A stretch of 64,000 nucleotides of DNA from Bog-756 sp052143895 (GCA_052143895.1 JBKQRT010000320.1:1-64000); one strand, 5' to 3'; numbered from the stretch's first letter, positions 1 to 8,567 are shown. The notes: a model not told the origin generated them from the sequence alone. Numbers and translations are program-made.

Positions 1-181
1 GCCGGACACCCGCGCCGGCGGGTAGGACCAACACGACGTCCGTTTGGATGCGTCGATCGGGGTGGGCCGGTGCGCCCGGGCGCTCGTAGACGGCGAACGT
101 GCTCGTGCGGGCAGGGTCGCCCGGAAGGAACGTGACGTCGCGACCGGTGAGGAGCCGGTCAATGTCAAGGGCTACGGGCAT
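1..181 (-). CDS. 5' part of an unidentified protein, cut by the window edge
   Basis: An open frame begins at an ATG whose first base is position 181 on the minus strand and runs 60 codons off the left edge without a stop. The visible N-terminus begins MPVALDIDRLLTGRDV and has high third-position GC like real genes nearby. No motif is recognisable in this short piece, so no function is assigned. It lies 70 bp downstream of the PIN-domain remnant on the same strand. It is partial at its 3' end. Confidence 0.45.
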   Translation of the reverse strand, partial: MPVALDIDRLLTGRDVTFLPGDPARTSTFAVYERPGAPAHPDRRIQTDVVLVLPAGAGVR

Positions 182-251
182 AATCGCCGTTCACGGTACA
201 ACGCGCTCCGTGGCCCGACCAAATGAGCCTCGGCTTTGCGATCCGCGTGAG

Positions 252-692
252 TCAATCAGTGAGGAGAAGCGCTCCTTGGCGACTATCTCCCGCTGCAGGA
301 CTTCTACGGAGAAGCGGGAGCAGCTGAAAGGTTGCGGCGTGGCGGGCCTTCACCACTCGGAAGTCTCGTTCGTTCAAGGTGGCGATCGATGTGACGCGCA
401 GGTTCTCGGCAACGGCGACGACCGAGGCGTCGACCATACCCAGGCCCATGTCGGCATACGTCTCGATCAACGAGACGCACTGTTCGTAGTCGGCGATCGT
501 CAGGTCGGCGACCTCCAATTCGCAGGCGACCCGCTTCATCGATCCGGGCCGGACATCGACGTCGGAGACGACCCCGGGGGTGGATGTCTGGAACGGTAAA
601 GGCTGGCGCGTCCCAAAGGCCGGACCCCTCGTCGCCCGTGCCACGGTCGGATAATCAGCACGGACGAGTGCCTCTTCGACGCGGCCGAACAT
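252..692 (-). pseudogene. Degenerate PIN-domain (VapC-type) toxin remnant
   Basis: The C-terminal half reads like a VapC-family PIN ribonuclease: a stretch with DLTIADYEQC, then YADMGLGMVDASVVAVAE with the conserved acidic residue in MVDAS, then ATLNERDFRVV. The N-terminal portion that should carry the first catalytic Asp (VDTxP-like motif) is not present. The segment before residue 50 does not resemble the family, and the frame is closed by a stop just upstream. No VapB-like antitoxin is visible. I infer a truncated, probably inactive toxin gene. The alternative is a divergent intact PIN protein of 146 aa, which I think less likely. Confidence 0.5.
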
Positions 693-752
693 GCGAGATG
701 CTCGATGAGCTCAGACCTCTGATCCACGAGACGCTCGGGGGAACCGACGTGC

Positions 753-3005
753 TCATCGATCGCGGGCAGCTCCGACTCTCGATGGTTCGTCGACGTCGAC
801 CTCGATCCCCAGGTTCGGGACAACGCGGTCGAGCCACCTGGGCATCCACCAGTTCAGATCGCCCAACAGCTCCATCACCGACGGCACCAGGACCATCCGT
901 ACCAGGGTCGCGTCGATCAGAATGGAAGCAGCCAGTCCGAGGCCGAAGACCTTTAGCACGCGCAGTGGGTCACCGATCACGAACGACCCGAACACGCAGA
1001 TCATGATGGCCGCCGCCGCGGTGATCACGCGGGCCGTCTTCGCCAGACCGTCTGCCACCGCATTCGAGTTCTCGTAGGTGCGACGCCACTCCTCACGCAT
1101 ACGTGATAGGAGGAAGACTTCGTAGTCCATCGACAGCCCGAAGAGAATCGTGAACATCATGAGCGGGATCCAGGGGTCGATGGGCCCGGTGGCGCCGATG
1201 CCGATGAGACCGCCCATCCACCCCCACTGGAAGACGGCCACGATCACCCCGTAGGCGGCGCCGACGGACAACACGTTCACGACCGCCGCTTTGAGCGGGA
1301 TAGCCAATGAACGGAAGACAGCCATCAACAACAGGAACGCGAGCACGAGCACGAGACCGATGACCCAGAACAGCCGGGACGATAGGTAAGAGGAGGCATC
1401 CACGCCGCCAGCCGTCTCCCCCCCGACCAGCACCCGAACGCCGGTACCCGCCGTGACCTCCGGGATCACGTGGCTGCGCAGGAGGTGCACGAGTGTTTCG
1501 GTTTGTGATGATTGAGGCGAGGTGGTGGGATAGGCGATGATGGCCGCCGTGTCACCGGAAGGATCGAACTGGGGCGGCGAGGCGAAGGCCACTCCGGGAG
1601 TGGCCCGGAGCGCCACGACGAACCGGTCGGCCACCGCCCGATCAGTTCCCGCCGGGAACTCTGCCGCCAGGACCAGCGGTCCGTTGAATCCGGGACCGAA
1701 TCCCTCCGCCAGTAGGTCGTACGCCTGGCGGGTGGTCAGGGCTGGTGGGTCGTTGCCGGCGTCAGTGAAGGCCAGCCGCATCGAGAAGAGGGGAATGGCC
1801 AGGACCACCAACACCAGGAGCGCAGAAGTTCCGGTGGCGGCGGGATGGCGCTGGACGGTACGGCTCCACCGATACCAGTAACTGCCGGTCGAGGGGGTGG
1901 CCCCGGACTGGATGAGGCCCGGAACGTGGACCTTGTCGATCGCTCGCCCGGCAAAGCCGAGCATGGCCGGAAGGAGCGTGACCGCGGCGAGCATGACCAG
2001 TACCACGGCGGCGATGGCGCCTACGGCGAGGCCACGCATGAACGGCAACTGCAGAAGGAACAGCCCGAGTAGCGAGAGGATCACCGTGGATCCGGCGAAC
2101 ACGACGGCGCGTCCCGACGTGGCCAAGGAGACCATGACCGCTTCTTTCGGATCCCGGCCCTCGAACAGTCCTTGGCGATAGCGGGTGACGACGAACAGGG
2201 CGTAGTCGATACCCACCCCGAGGCCGATCATGGCCATCATCTCGGGAGCGAACACCGGCACGGTGAGGACGTGGGTCAACAGGTCGAGCGTGGCGAAGGC
2301 GATGGCGATACCGAACAGAGCGGTGATGATCGGCAACCCCATGGCCACGACCGATCCGAAGGCCAGAAGCATGATGAGGATGGCCGCCATGATCCCGTAG
2401 CCCTCGCTCGACCCCGGTGCCGCGGTGACCACTTCACTGATGGCCTGGCCACCGAGTGCCACCTGGAATCCGGGTCCACCGAAGGATTCCGCAGTGTTCA
2501 CCACCCTCTGGATGGCGCTGTGGGGGAGATCGCCGGCTTGTTGATCGAACTGCAGGTTCACGTAGGCGATGTGGCCGCTCTTGGCGATCTGGTGGGCACC
2601 TTCGACTGAGAACGGACTGACAGCGGCGGACACATGCGGGAGCGTGCGCAGGGAAGCGACCATTCTTGCCACGGTGGCCTGATGGGCCGGGTCGCTCACC
2701 GAGCCGCTGGTGGAGACCACGACTTGCACGGGGCTGCCTGCCTGCGCAGGCAATTTGGCAGCCAAACGAGCCTGTACCTGAGCGGACTCGGAGTTGCCGG
2801 AGGTGAGGTCGCTGGAGTAGTTGGTGCCCGCTGCCTGGCCGATCACATTGCACACGACGAGTGCACCCAGCCACACCAACAGCACCAGCCAGCGGTGGTC
2901 ATGGCACCAGCCGGAAAGACGGGCCAAGCCACTGCGCTGCGCCGGTTGGCTCGCTGGGCGTGCCGCAGGGGACGGCCGCACAGTCACCGGCGTGTGCGCG
3001 CTCAT
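753..3005 (-). CDS. MMPL-family RND transporter
   Basis: This 750-aa inner-membrane protein has the MMPL/RND layout: an N-terminal transmembrane helix (about residues 37-57), an extracytoplasmic loop (about 60-200), a first membrane bundle, a second loop and a second membrane bundle. Both halves contain the diagnostic motif, GVGIDYALFVVTRYR near residue 263 and GLSMDYEVFLLSR near residue 623. The family exports lipids, hydrophobic compounds or drugs using the proton gradient. The gene stands alone with no lipid-synthesis partner nearby, so the substrate cannot be named. Its GC content looks lower than that of the genes right of 4.4 kb. Confidence 0.92.
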   Translation of the reverse strand: MSAHTPVTVRPSPAARPASQPAQRSGLARLSGWCHDHRWLVLLVWLGALVVCNVIGQAAGTNYSSDLTSGNSESAQVQARLAAKLPAQAGSPVQVVVSTSGSVSDPAHQATVARMVASLRTLPHVSAAVSPFSVEGAHQIAKSGHIAYVNLQFDQQAGDLPHSAIQRVVNTAESFGGPGFQVALGGQAISEVVTAAPGSSEGYGIMAAILIMLLAFGSVVAMGLPIITALFGIAIAFATLDLLTHVLTVPVFAPEMMAMIGLGVGIDYALFVVTRYRQGLFEGRDPKEAVMVSLATSGRAVVFAGSTVILSLLGLFLLQLPFMRGLAVGAIAAVVLVMLAAVTLLPAMLGFAGRAIDKVHVPGLIQSGATPSTGSYWYRWSRTVQRHPAATGTSALLVLVVLAIPLFSMRLAFTDAGNDPPALTTRQAYDLLAEGFGPGFNGPLVLAAEFPAGTDRAVADRFVVALRATPGVAFASPPQFDPSGDTAAIIAYPTTSPQSSQTETLVHLLRSHVIPEVTAGTGVRVLVGGETAGGVDASSYLSSRLFWVIGLVLVLAFLLLMAVFRSLAIPLKAAVVNVLSVGAAYGVIVAVFQWGWMGGLIGIGATGPIDPWIPLMMFTILFGLSMDYEVFLLSRMREEWRRTYENSNAVADGLAKTARVITAAAAIMICVFGSFVIGDPLRVLKVFGLGLAASILIDATLVRMVLVPSVMELLGDLNWWMPRWLDRVVPNLGIEVDVDEPSRVGAARDR

Positions 3006-3504
3006 CCGGCCACGCTACCTTCGAGCTCGGTCTCCACCGAGTACGAGGTCCGACCAGGATGGTGGCCGGTTCGCTCGCGTGAGACGACGGTGGCCCGACC
3101 TGGATGATGCGCACAAGTCACGGTTCCTGTCGGCGTCATGTCCCCCCTCGGAGTTGTTGTGTCCTGCATCGAGACGGCACCACGGGACAGAACTCATCGG
3201 TCGCATCACCTGGTCAGGTCTCTTGTCGAGTGGACGAACGATCTGGCGAGCCGGTGGGAGCCGTCTGGCTGCCGACTGCCAGCCCATTGCCAAGCACCCC
3301 TTCGGTCGTCTGTCACGCTAATCGGAGCACGGACACGATGACGAGGCTGACTGCACCGTGCGTACAGACCTCCAGCGCCGTCCGGAGGTCGAAAAGGGGC
3401 TCATCGGCGCGAACGTTCCGGGATGCGAAGTCGGCGAACATCCCGTCGGTCGCTGAGCTACGGACTGGGGCCGCGCGGAGCCGAATCGCACTAGGCTCGA
3501 CCAG
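3006..3504. other. Intergenic region between MMPL gene and glycosyltransferase
   Basis: About 500 bp separate the divergent starts of the MMPL gene and the glycosyltransferase. I see no convincing gene. A minus-strand frame ending at 3313 has reasonable codon bias near its end, but further upstream it runs antisense through the glycosyltransferase and matches nothing I know. Promoters for both flanking genes must lie here; none is clear enough to place. Confidence 0.4.
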
Positions 3505-4398
3505 GTGTTGCGCATTCGGCAGAGGCTCCGACCTCTCAGCTCTCACAGGCGTCCTCGCAAGACGAAGTTGCTCGGGGTGCTGCTCTGCTACAACGACGGC
3601 GATGTCGTTGCTGATGCGATCAACGGCCTGATCGAGAATGGTCACGACGTCATCGCCTGGGACCACGGCTCGACCGACGAGACGGCCGCCGTACTCCACC
3701 GCTTGAGAAACGACCTGGTCGAGGTCCGCACCATTCCTCGTGAGTTCGACTTCTATGACCTCTACCCAGAGATGTCGCGTCACCTTCTGGTCGACTACGT
3801 GGATCGGTATGACTGGATCTCATGGCCCGATCAGGACGAGATCCTGGAAGGACCCGATCGAACGCGGACGTATCAAAACTGGCTGGAGGAGGTGGTGGCG
3901 TCGCCGTACGATTGGATCCAATTCAGGAACGTCAACTACTGGTGGACGGCAGAAGATGATCAGTCGGTCCCATCGGCCATCGACCGGGTCCGCCATTACT
4001 CGCTCTTTCCTGATTGCGCCCCTCGAATCCGGTCGTGGCGAGCCTCGGCGACCAACGAACGGCAGTTCAATCACAATCCGCCCGACGGCGAGCGTTACCC
4101 GACGCTGTTCAATCTTCGCCACTACCCGATGAGAAGTGCGCAGCAGATGCAGCGGCGGCTCCAGCGCGACCGAGCCGGCCTCGAACGGGGTGGATCCAAT
4201 TATCACTACGAGAACATGAAGTCGTGGCAGTCCCGATTGACAATTCCAGCCGCTTCACTTCACTACGACGATGGCCGCGAGCTCGATCTGGAGCCCGTCC
4301 TCGACTGGCGACGCATCTACGGCGGGGAGGCCTCACTGGGCGCCGGGGAATCGGAAAGATCTCAGCATCCGGTTTCCAGTCAGGACGAACCCAACTGA
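3505..4398 (+). CDS. Glycosyltransferase family 2-like protein
   Basis: A 297-aa protein starting at GTG. Residues about 22-60 resemble a GT2/GT-A nucleotide-binding N-terminus (LLGVLLCYNDGD, then AWDHGSTDET, which resembles the DxGSxDxT signature). A DQDE motif follows at about residue 109, where GT-A enzymes place their DxD metal site. The C-terminal part has RHY and tryptophan-rich segments. It would transfer a sugar from a nucleotide donor, probably onto a surface polysaccharide or small molecule; the acceptor is unknown. It has no glycan-biosynthesis neighbours, and its codon use (more AT at third positions) differs from genes to the right, suggesting acquisition by transfer. Confidence 0.75.
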   Translation: MLRIRQRLRPLSSHRRPRKTKLLGVLLCYNDGDVVADAINGLIENGHDVIAWDHGSTDETAAVLHRLRNDLVEVRTIPREFDFYDLYPEMSRHLLVDYVDRYDWISWPDQDEILEGPDRTRTYQNWLEEVVASPYDWIQFRNVNYWWTAEDDQSVPSAIDRVRHYSLFPDCAPRIRSWRASATNERQFNHNPPDGERYPTLFNLRHYPMRSAQQMQRRLQRDRAGLERGGSNYHYENMKSWQSRLTIPAASLHYDDGRELDLEPVLDWRRIYGGEASLGAGESERSQHPVSSQDEPN

Positions 4399-4464
4399 GC
4401 ACGTGATGTCGCCCGAGCCGTGCATGCACGATGAAGGTAGAGGGTCGACCGCCCTCACCCACCG

Positions 4465-4944
4465 CTACGGAAGAGGGGGCTGGCGCGCTGCGCAGGCCGC
4501 GCACGTGCCGAAGATCGCCACGTGGTGGGGGTCGATGGTGAATCCCAACTCCCGTGTGGCCCTCCGGGCCAGGTCCTGGAACCACACGTCCTTCGCCTCG
4601 ACGCGTGCGCCGCAGTGGCCGCAGACGAAATGGGCGTGCGCGTGGGCGGCGCGCTGATAGGTGACGGGCCCGTGACCCAGGTGGGTGTGGGCCACGACCC
4701 CCAGCCTCTGGAGCTCCTCGAGGTTCCGGTAGATGGTGGAGAGGTGGACGTCCGGCGCCCGGAGCTGGACCGCCTCGGCCAATTCCTCGGCGGTCAGATG
4801 ACGTTCCGTCTCGAACAGGACCTCGAGGAGCATCCGCCGTGGCGGAGTGACCCGGTTCCCTTGCGCCCGCAGCATGGCGACGACCTCGTCCACCGTCCCG
4901 GGTGGCCCTCCGCCGGCCCTCGGCGGAACGTCCTGCTTCGGCAT
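4465..4944 (-). CDS. nur: Fur-family metalloregulator, probably nickel-responsive (Nur)
   Basis: A Fur-family repressor with an N-terminal winged helix (TPPRRMLLEVLF, then TIYRNLEELQRLGVV) and a C-terminal metal/dimer domain carrying HAHAHFVCGHCG and a second CxxC (TCAAC). I chose the start at 4944 (159 aa). Longer starts up to 5025 exist but would run through the operator. It is divergent from the NiCoT nickel/cobalt transporter at 5084, and the gap holds a perfect match to the Streptomyces Nur box pattern, so I infer nickel-dependent repression of nickel uptake and probable autoregulation. Zur or another Fur paralogue is the alternative. Confidence 0.8.
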   Translation of the reverse strand: MPKQDVPPRAGGGPPGTVDEVVAMLRAQGNRVTPPRRMLLEVLFETERHLTAEELAEAVQLRAPDVHLSTIYRNLEELQRLGVVAHTHLGHGPVTYQRAAHAHAHFVCGHCGARVEAKDVWFQDLARRATRELGFTIDPHHVAIFGTCAACAARQPPLP

Positions 4945-4988
4945 TCTCCCAGGATAGACGGCCATCCGTCGATCGGCCCCGTTCCTTG

Positions 4989-5005
4989 TTGCGAATGCTA
5001 TGCAA
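4989..5005. promoter_or_regulatory. Nur-box-like operator
   Basis: The sequence TTGCGAATGCTATGCAA fits the published Streptomyces Nur pattern tTGCaa-N5-ttGCAA: half-sites TTGCGA and ATGCAA separated by ATGCT. It lies between the divergent Fur-family gene and the nickel/cobalt transporter, 79 bp before the transporter start. A second imperfect palindrome (ATGCTGTGCAT) follows at 5012-5022. The match is seen directly; binding by this regulator is inferred. Confidence 0.65.
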
Positions 5006-5083
5006 CTGGGTATGCTGTGCATCAAGGGCGTTGCGGCCCGATCATCACCAGCGGGGCACGGCGTTCAGAGGAGACCCTTCAGC

Positions 5084-6211
5084 ATGACAGTGACGGAGGT
5101 GACCCCGCCGGTCGGTCGGCTGAAGCAGCTGAAGGGGGCGCTCGACCCCGCCGAGTGGCGGCACGTGAAGTGGATGATGGCGTCCATCCTCCTGCTCCAT
5201 GTCGTCGGGTTCGGCGTATTCATCGCCTTCGTGGTCCCCGGCCACTACAAGGGGCTCGGCATCGGCGTCAGCGTGCTCGCCTACACCCTGGGTCTCCGGC
5301 ACGCGTTCGATGCCGACCACATCTCGGCCATCGACAACACCACGCGCAAGCTCATGCACGAACGGCGGACGGTGGAAGGAGCCAACAAGCCCCTGAGCGT
5401 CGGCTACTTCTTCTCGCTCGGGCATTCGACGATCGTGATCGCAGTCGGGATCGGCATCGTGATTGCCGAGAAGGCCGTCTACGGGGCGGTCGCCAACAAC
5501 CACTCGGGTCTGGAGCAGTTCGGGGGAATCTTCGGCACGATCGTGTCTGCGTCGTTCCTCTACCTGATCGCCCTGCTCAACGTCGTCATCCTGGCCGGGA
5601 TCATCAAGGTCTTCCGCGCCATGCGGAAGGGGACCTTCGACGAGGTGGAGCTGGAGCGCCAGCTCGAGAACCGGGGCCTCATGTACCGGTTCTTCGGCAC
5701 GTGGATGAAGTCGATCACCAAGGAGTGGCAGATGTACCCGGTGGGGGTGGTGTTCGGCATGGGTTTCGACACCGCCACCGAGGTCGCGCTCCTCGCCACC
5801 ACCGCCCTGCTGGCCACGCAATCGCTCCCGTGGTACTCGATCATGTGCCTCCCGATCCTGTTCACCGCGGGGATGTCGCTCATGGACACGCTGGACGGCT
5901 GCTTCATGAACGTCGCCTACGGGTGGGCCTTCTTCAACCCGGTCAGGAAGGTCTATTACAACCTCGCCATCACCGGGCTGTCCGTGGTCATCTGCTTCTT
6001 CATCGGCACGGTGGAGGTCCTGGGCCTGCTCCCGATGGAACTGCACCTCCACGGTCGCTTCTGGGACGACATGGCCGGGTTCAACATCAATACGGCCGGG
6101 TTCGTCATAGTCGGCATGTTCGTGCTCACCTGGGCGGCGGCATTGGCCATCTGGCGCATCGGCAACGTCGAGGAGAAGTGGAGCGCCGACCTCAGACCCG
6201 CCGAGCGCTAA
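5084..6211 (+). CDS. NiCoT-family nickel/cobalt permease
   Basis: A 375-aa membrane protein of the HoxN/NixA/NiCoT family, which imports Ni2+ or Co2+ at high affinity. The signature RHAFDADHI (HX4DH) in helix II is present at about residue 80, followed by further family motifs SLGHSTIV and GMGFDTATE. About eight membrane helices are apparent. The ATG at 5084 follows a GAGGAG site; an in-frame extension to 5000 is not needed. It is divergent from a Nur-like repressor and preceded by a Nur box, so nickel is the likelier substrate. Cobalt cannot be excluded from sequence. The convergent gene downstream shares a terminator with it. Confidence 0.93.
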   Translation: MTVTEVTPPVGRLKQLKGALDPAEWRHVKWMMASILLLHVVGFGVFIAFVVPGHYKGLGIGVSVLAYTLGLRHAFDADHISAIDNTTRKLMHERRTVEGANKPLSVGYFFSLGHSTIVIAVGIGIVIAEKAVYGAVANNHSGLEQFGGIFGTIVSASFLYLIALLNVVILAGIIKVFRAMRKGTFDEVELERQLENRGLMYRFFGTWMKSITKEWQMYPVGVVFGMGFDTATEVALLATTALLATQSLPWYSIMCLPILFTAGMSLMDTLDGCFMNVAYGWAFFNPVRKVYYNLAITGLSVVICFFIGTVEVLGLLPMELHLHGRFWDDMAGFNINTAGFVIVGMFVLTWAAALAIWRIGNVEEKWSADLRPAER

Positions 6212-6218
6212 TGGGGAC

Positions 6219-6237
6219 CCGCCCGAAGGCCGGGCGG
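6219..6237. terminator. Bidirectional hairpin between convergent genes
   Basis: A perfect 7-bp stem (CCGCCCG/CGGGCGG) with a five-base loop sits between the stop of the nickel transporter and the stop of the convergent BlaI-type gene. There is no T-run, as is common in high-GC actinobacteria. Confidence 0.5.
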
Positions 6238-6257
6238 ACGTTCGGGGCCCTCGTCCA

Positions 6258-6695
6258 TTAGGTTCGCGACCGGCGTTCGAGCCTGTTCAGTGCCCGGCGG
6301 AGGACCGTCGCCTCGGAGTCCGACAGACTCTCGGCGAAGCGAAGCAGGGCAGCGTCGGGATCGCTGTCCTCGCCGAGTGCCTGGTGCATGAGGACTGCGG
6401 TGTGCGCACCCTTGGTGCCGACGGCGGAGTACCGGATCGTATGACCGTCCATCCGCCGCGTCACCAGCCCTTTGCGGACGAGCCGATCGAGGACCGTCGC
6501 CACCGTCGTGTAGGCGTACCGGGGAAGCTCATCAGCCACCTGCCGGCCGGTGACCTCGCGAGGGCACGACTCCCACAGGAGCCCCATGACCCGCCGCTGC
6601 AGGTCCCCGAGCCTGGCGGCACCGCACTTGCAGTCCGTGCAACCGCACGGGTCGCAGGAGCACATCGGGTTCTCGCACGTCGAGGTGGTACTCAT
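6258..6695 (-). CDS. BlaI/MecI/CopY-family repressor with cysteine-rich N-terminus
   Basis: A 145-aa protein (start at 6695; a longer start at 6746 is possible). Residues 7-25, CENPMCSCDPCGCTDCKCG, contain seven cysteines in a CxC/CxxC pattern that looks like a metallothionein segment. The rest is a BlaI-type winged helix (GDLQRRVMGLLW, YTTVATVLDRLVRKGLV) with a C-terminal dimerisation helix. Classic BlaI is released by proteolysis and CopY by copper through a C-terminal CxCx4CxC; here the thiolate cluster is N-terminal, so I infer a thiol- or soft-metal-responsive repressor (Cu(I), Zn or Cd). It is last in a run of three co-directional genes preceded by a BlaI-like palindrome. Confidence 0.85.
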   Translation of the reverse strand: MSTTSTCENPMCSCDPCGCTDCKCGAARLGDLQRRVMGLLWESCPREVTGRQVADELPRYAYTTVATVLDRLVRKGLVTRRMDGHTIRYSAVGTKGAHTAVLMHQALGEDSDPDAALLRFAESLSDSEATVLRRALNRLERRSRT

Positions 6696-6815
6696 CGGTG
6701 AACGCTCGATCCGATCGGTGTGTTCGCGAGCAGCATCGGCGCGCATTCTACCGTCCGAGCGACGGCAAGGGGCAGGTGGACGCCCGCTCCGGGCTGGTTC
6801 GGATCACCGGCATGC

Positions 6816-7493
6816 CTACATCATCAAGATGAGCAGGAATCCCATGCCGACGCACATGACGACATGGCTGACGTCCTCCAGCCACGGGGCTGTGAGCACC
6901 GACTCGAAGGTGCCGACGGACGTCGCCTGGCCACCACCGGTGCCCTCGAGCGCCCGGGATCCGTCCGGGCTGCCGCCGACGAATGCCGGGACGTGCGTGC
7001 CATGGTGCGAGGCACCTTTGTTCGGAGAGGCGAGGGTGAAGATGGCCGAACCGAAGAACAGCATCGCCAAGATGAGTCCCAGGCCTGGATCGAGCTTCGC
7101 TCCCGTCGACGACGCCCCCATCGACATCGCGGTCGATGTCGATGTCGATGTCGGCGGGTACCAGTACATCAGGAGCATGGCGAAGCTCATCGCCGCGTGG
7201 ATCGCCTCGTGCGGTATGTGCAGGCCGTACCGCTGCACAGACTGGAGGCTTCGCACGACGAACCAGACCAGGAGGGCGCCGAAGATGAGCTCCCAGACGC
7301 CACTGGGACCGAACGCCCATCGCCCGACGAACATGCCACCCATGGACACTCCCATGAGGAGGTGGGCGATATCGACGTCCCGACCGGTCGACTGATGCAT
7401 CGGCACGGAGAGGACCAGCAGGGCGAGACAGTACGCGGCAACGGCGAGCATCATCATGCCGAAGAGGTAGTAGAGCCACGCCGGGGGCCCCAT
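6816..7493 (-). CDS. DUF5134-like polytopic membrane protein
   Basis: A 225-aa integral membrane protein with about six helices, beginning MGPPAWLYYLFGMMML. It resembles the actinobacterial DUF5134 family, whose members carry a conserved His/Met-containing helix; here DIAHLLMGVSMGGMF, followed by HEAIHAAMSFAMLLMYW. A Ser/Thr loop encoded by a hexanucleotide repeat lies near residue 115. The function of the family is unknown to me. The abundance of Met and His in the membrane would suit copper handling, and its operon partner is a cysteine-cluster BlaI/CopY regulator, so a copper role is an inference. It begins right after the upstream membrane gene and ends 120 bp before the regulator. Confidence 0.75.
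   Translation of the reverse strand: MGPPAWLYYLFGMMMLAVAAYCLALLVLSVPMHQSTGRDVDIAHLLMGVSMGGMFVGRWAFGPSGVWELIFGALLVWFVVRSLQSVQRYGLHIPHEAIHAAMSFAMLLMYWYPPTSTSTSTAMSMGASSTGAKLDPGLGLILAMLFFGSAIFTLASPNKGASHHGTHVPAFVGGSPDGSRALEGTGGGQATSVGTFESVLTAPWLEDVSHVVMCVGMGFLLILMM
7132..7152. repeat. GTCGAT hexanucleotide tandem repeat
   Basis: Three and a half copies of GTCGAT lie inside the DUF5134-like gene and encode an alternating Thr-Ser stretch between two membrane helices. Copy-number change in six-base units would keep the reading frame. Confidence 0.8.
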
Positions 7494-7498
7494 GGCGC

Positions 7499-8502
7499 TC
7501 AGGCCCCCCGGTCGCGAGCCTGGACGGCCGAGCGTCCGATCGAACCCGGTCCGTGGCGAGGGGCCAGTAGGTCAGCGCCAGCACGACGACCAGCAGCCCG
7601 GAGTTCGGGTCGGTCGCGCCGCCGGCCAGGATGCCGCCGACGTTCTGAACCGCCACCCAGATGACGCCGAAGGTCACGATGGCGACGACCAGGGCCACCT
7701 GGGTGACCTGCGGGGGCAGGAAGGCCCCGACGGCCACGATCAGGCAGACGACGGCGAGCAGGACCGCCGCACCGGTCCCGTGGTGGAGGAAGAAGGTCTC
7801 CGAGGAATGATCGATGTGCGCCAGCCAGCCTGGTTGTCCACTGTCCAGGGCGACCACGAGGTCGTGGAGGGTCTCGGGCGAGCGAACGGAACCGACCACC
7901 GAGAGCAGCGCCAGCAGGCCCCACACCGCCGCCCAGATCCACCGTGCCGCCGTCACCCCGACGGTCCGTGCCGCCACGAACGGCAGGTCGGATCCCTCGC
8001 TCGGCCAAAGGAGGACAGCGAGGAGCGCGTAGAAGAGCACGCCACCCGGTCCACCTCCGAACGGCGTCGCACCGCCCAGGAACACTCGACCCGCCCCCTC
8101 GCCGAACCACCAGACGTTGAGGGACCACACGATGGAGAGCACCAGGGCGGGCTTGAGGCTCCGCTTCCAGACGATGCCGAATGCGATCAGGAACTGGATC
8201 GAGGCGAAGACGGTGTCGGTCACCACCGGCTGGTGGTAGATGATGGAACCGTTCCAGGTGATGGTGTGCGCCACCCAGCCCGGATTACCGGTGGCCATTC
8301 CGTCCAACATCCCGCTGAACCCATTCGCACCGCGGGTGAACATGAACGGCTGGAGCTGGAGCACCGCATCGAGCAGCCACACGGTGGCGAGGAGCAGCTG
8401 GAACGTTCGCTGGAGATCTCGCTGCGGCCGCCCGCTGACAGCGGTGGCTCGCCTGGCGGCCGAAGTCGGCGTGCCGATGTCCCTCACGCCGGCAAGCGTC
8501 AC
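7499..8502 (-). CDS. Polytopic membrane protein, first gene of the BlaI-linked operon
   Basis: About 335 aa with seven or eight hydrophobic segments (LLLATVWLLDAVLQLQPF near the start, ending LVVVLALTYWPL) and conserved-looking polar stretches such as HITWNGSI-like and NVWWFGEGAGR. It resembles actinobacterial DoxX-like or unnamed membrane proteins; no catalytic motif is seen. The GTG at 8502 sits very close to an AGGAGG, so a start 15 bases downstream is possible. The frame does not close where the next gene begins: it stays open to 6748, reading through the whole DUF5134-like gene in a shadow frame. A neighbouring frame stops at 7499, six bases before that gene, so I end the feature there and suspect a frameshift near 7560. 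Confidence 0.65.
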
Positions 8503-8550
8503 CTCCTCCTACCTCCTGTCGGTTCACCCGCCACCCTGGACTCCCGTTAG

Positions 8551-8567
8551 TACTACCACCTGTAGTA
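8551..8567. promoter_or_regulatory. BlaI/CopY-type palindromic operator
   Basis: TACTACCACCTGTAGTA has six-base arms TACTAC and GTAGTA around a five-base centre. BlaI/CopY-family repressors bind such TAC...GTA palindromes (CopY box core TACAnnTGTA). It is 48 bp upstream of the operon whose last gene is the BlaI-type regulator, which fits autoregulation. The palindrome is seen; the binding is inferred. Confidence 0.6.

Noticed and set aside
3313..3783. A 156-codon minus-strand frame opposite the glycosyltransferase
   Set aside because: More than half is antisense to a clear gene. The remainder has some coding bias but matches no family I know.
4522..6261. A 579-codon plus-strand frame over the Fur and NiCoT genes
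   Set aside because: It overlaps both well-identified genes in other frames and has shadow-type composition.
7132..7152. GTCGAT repeat considered as a phase-variation switch
   Set aside because: The unit is six bases, so gain or loss does not shift the reading frame.
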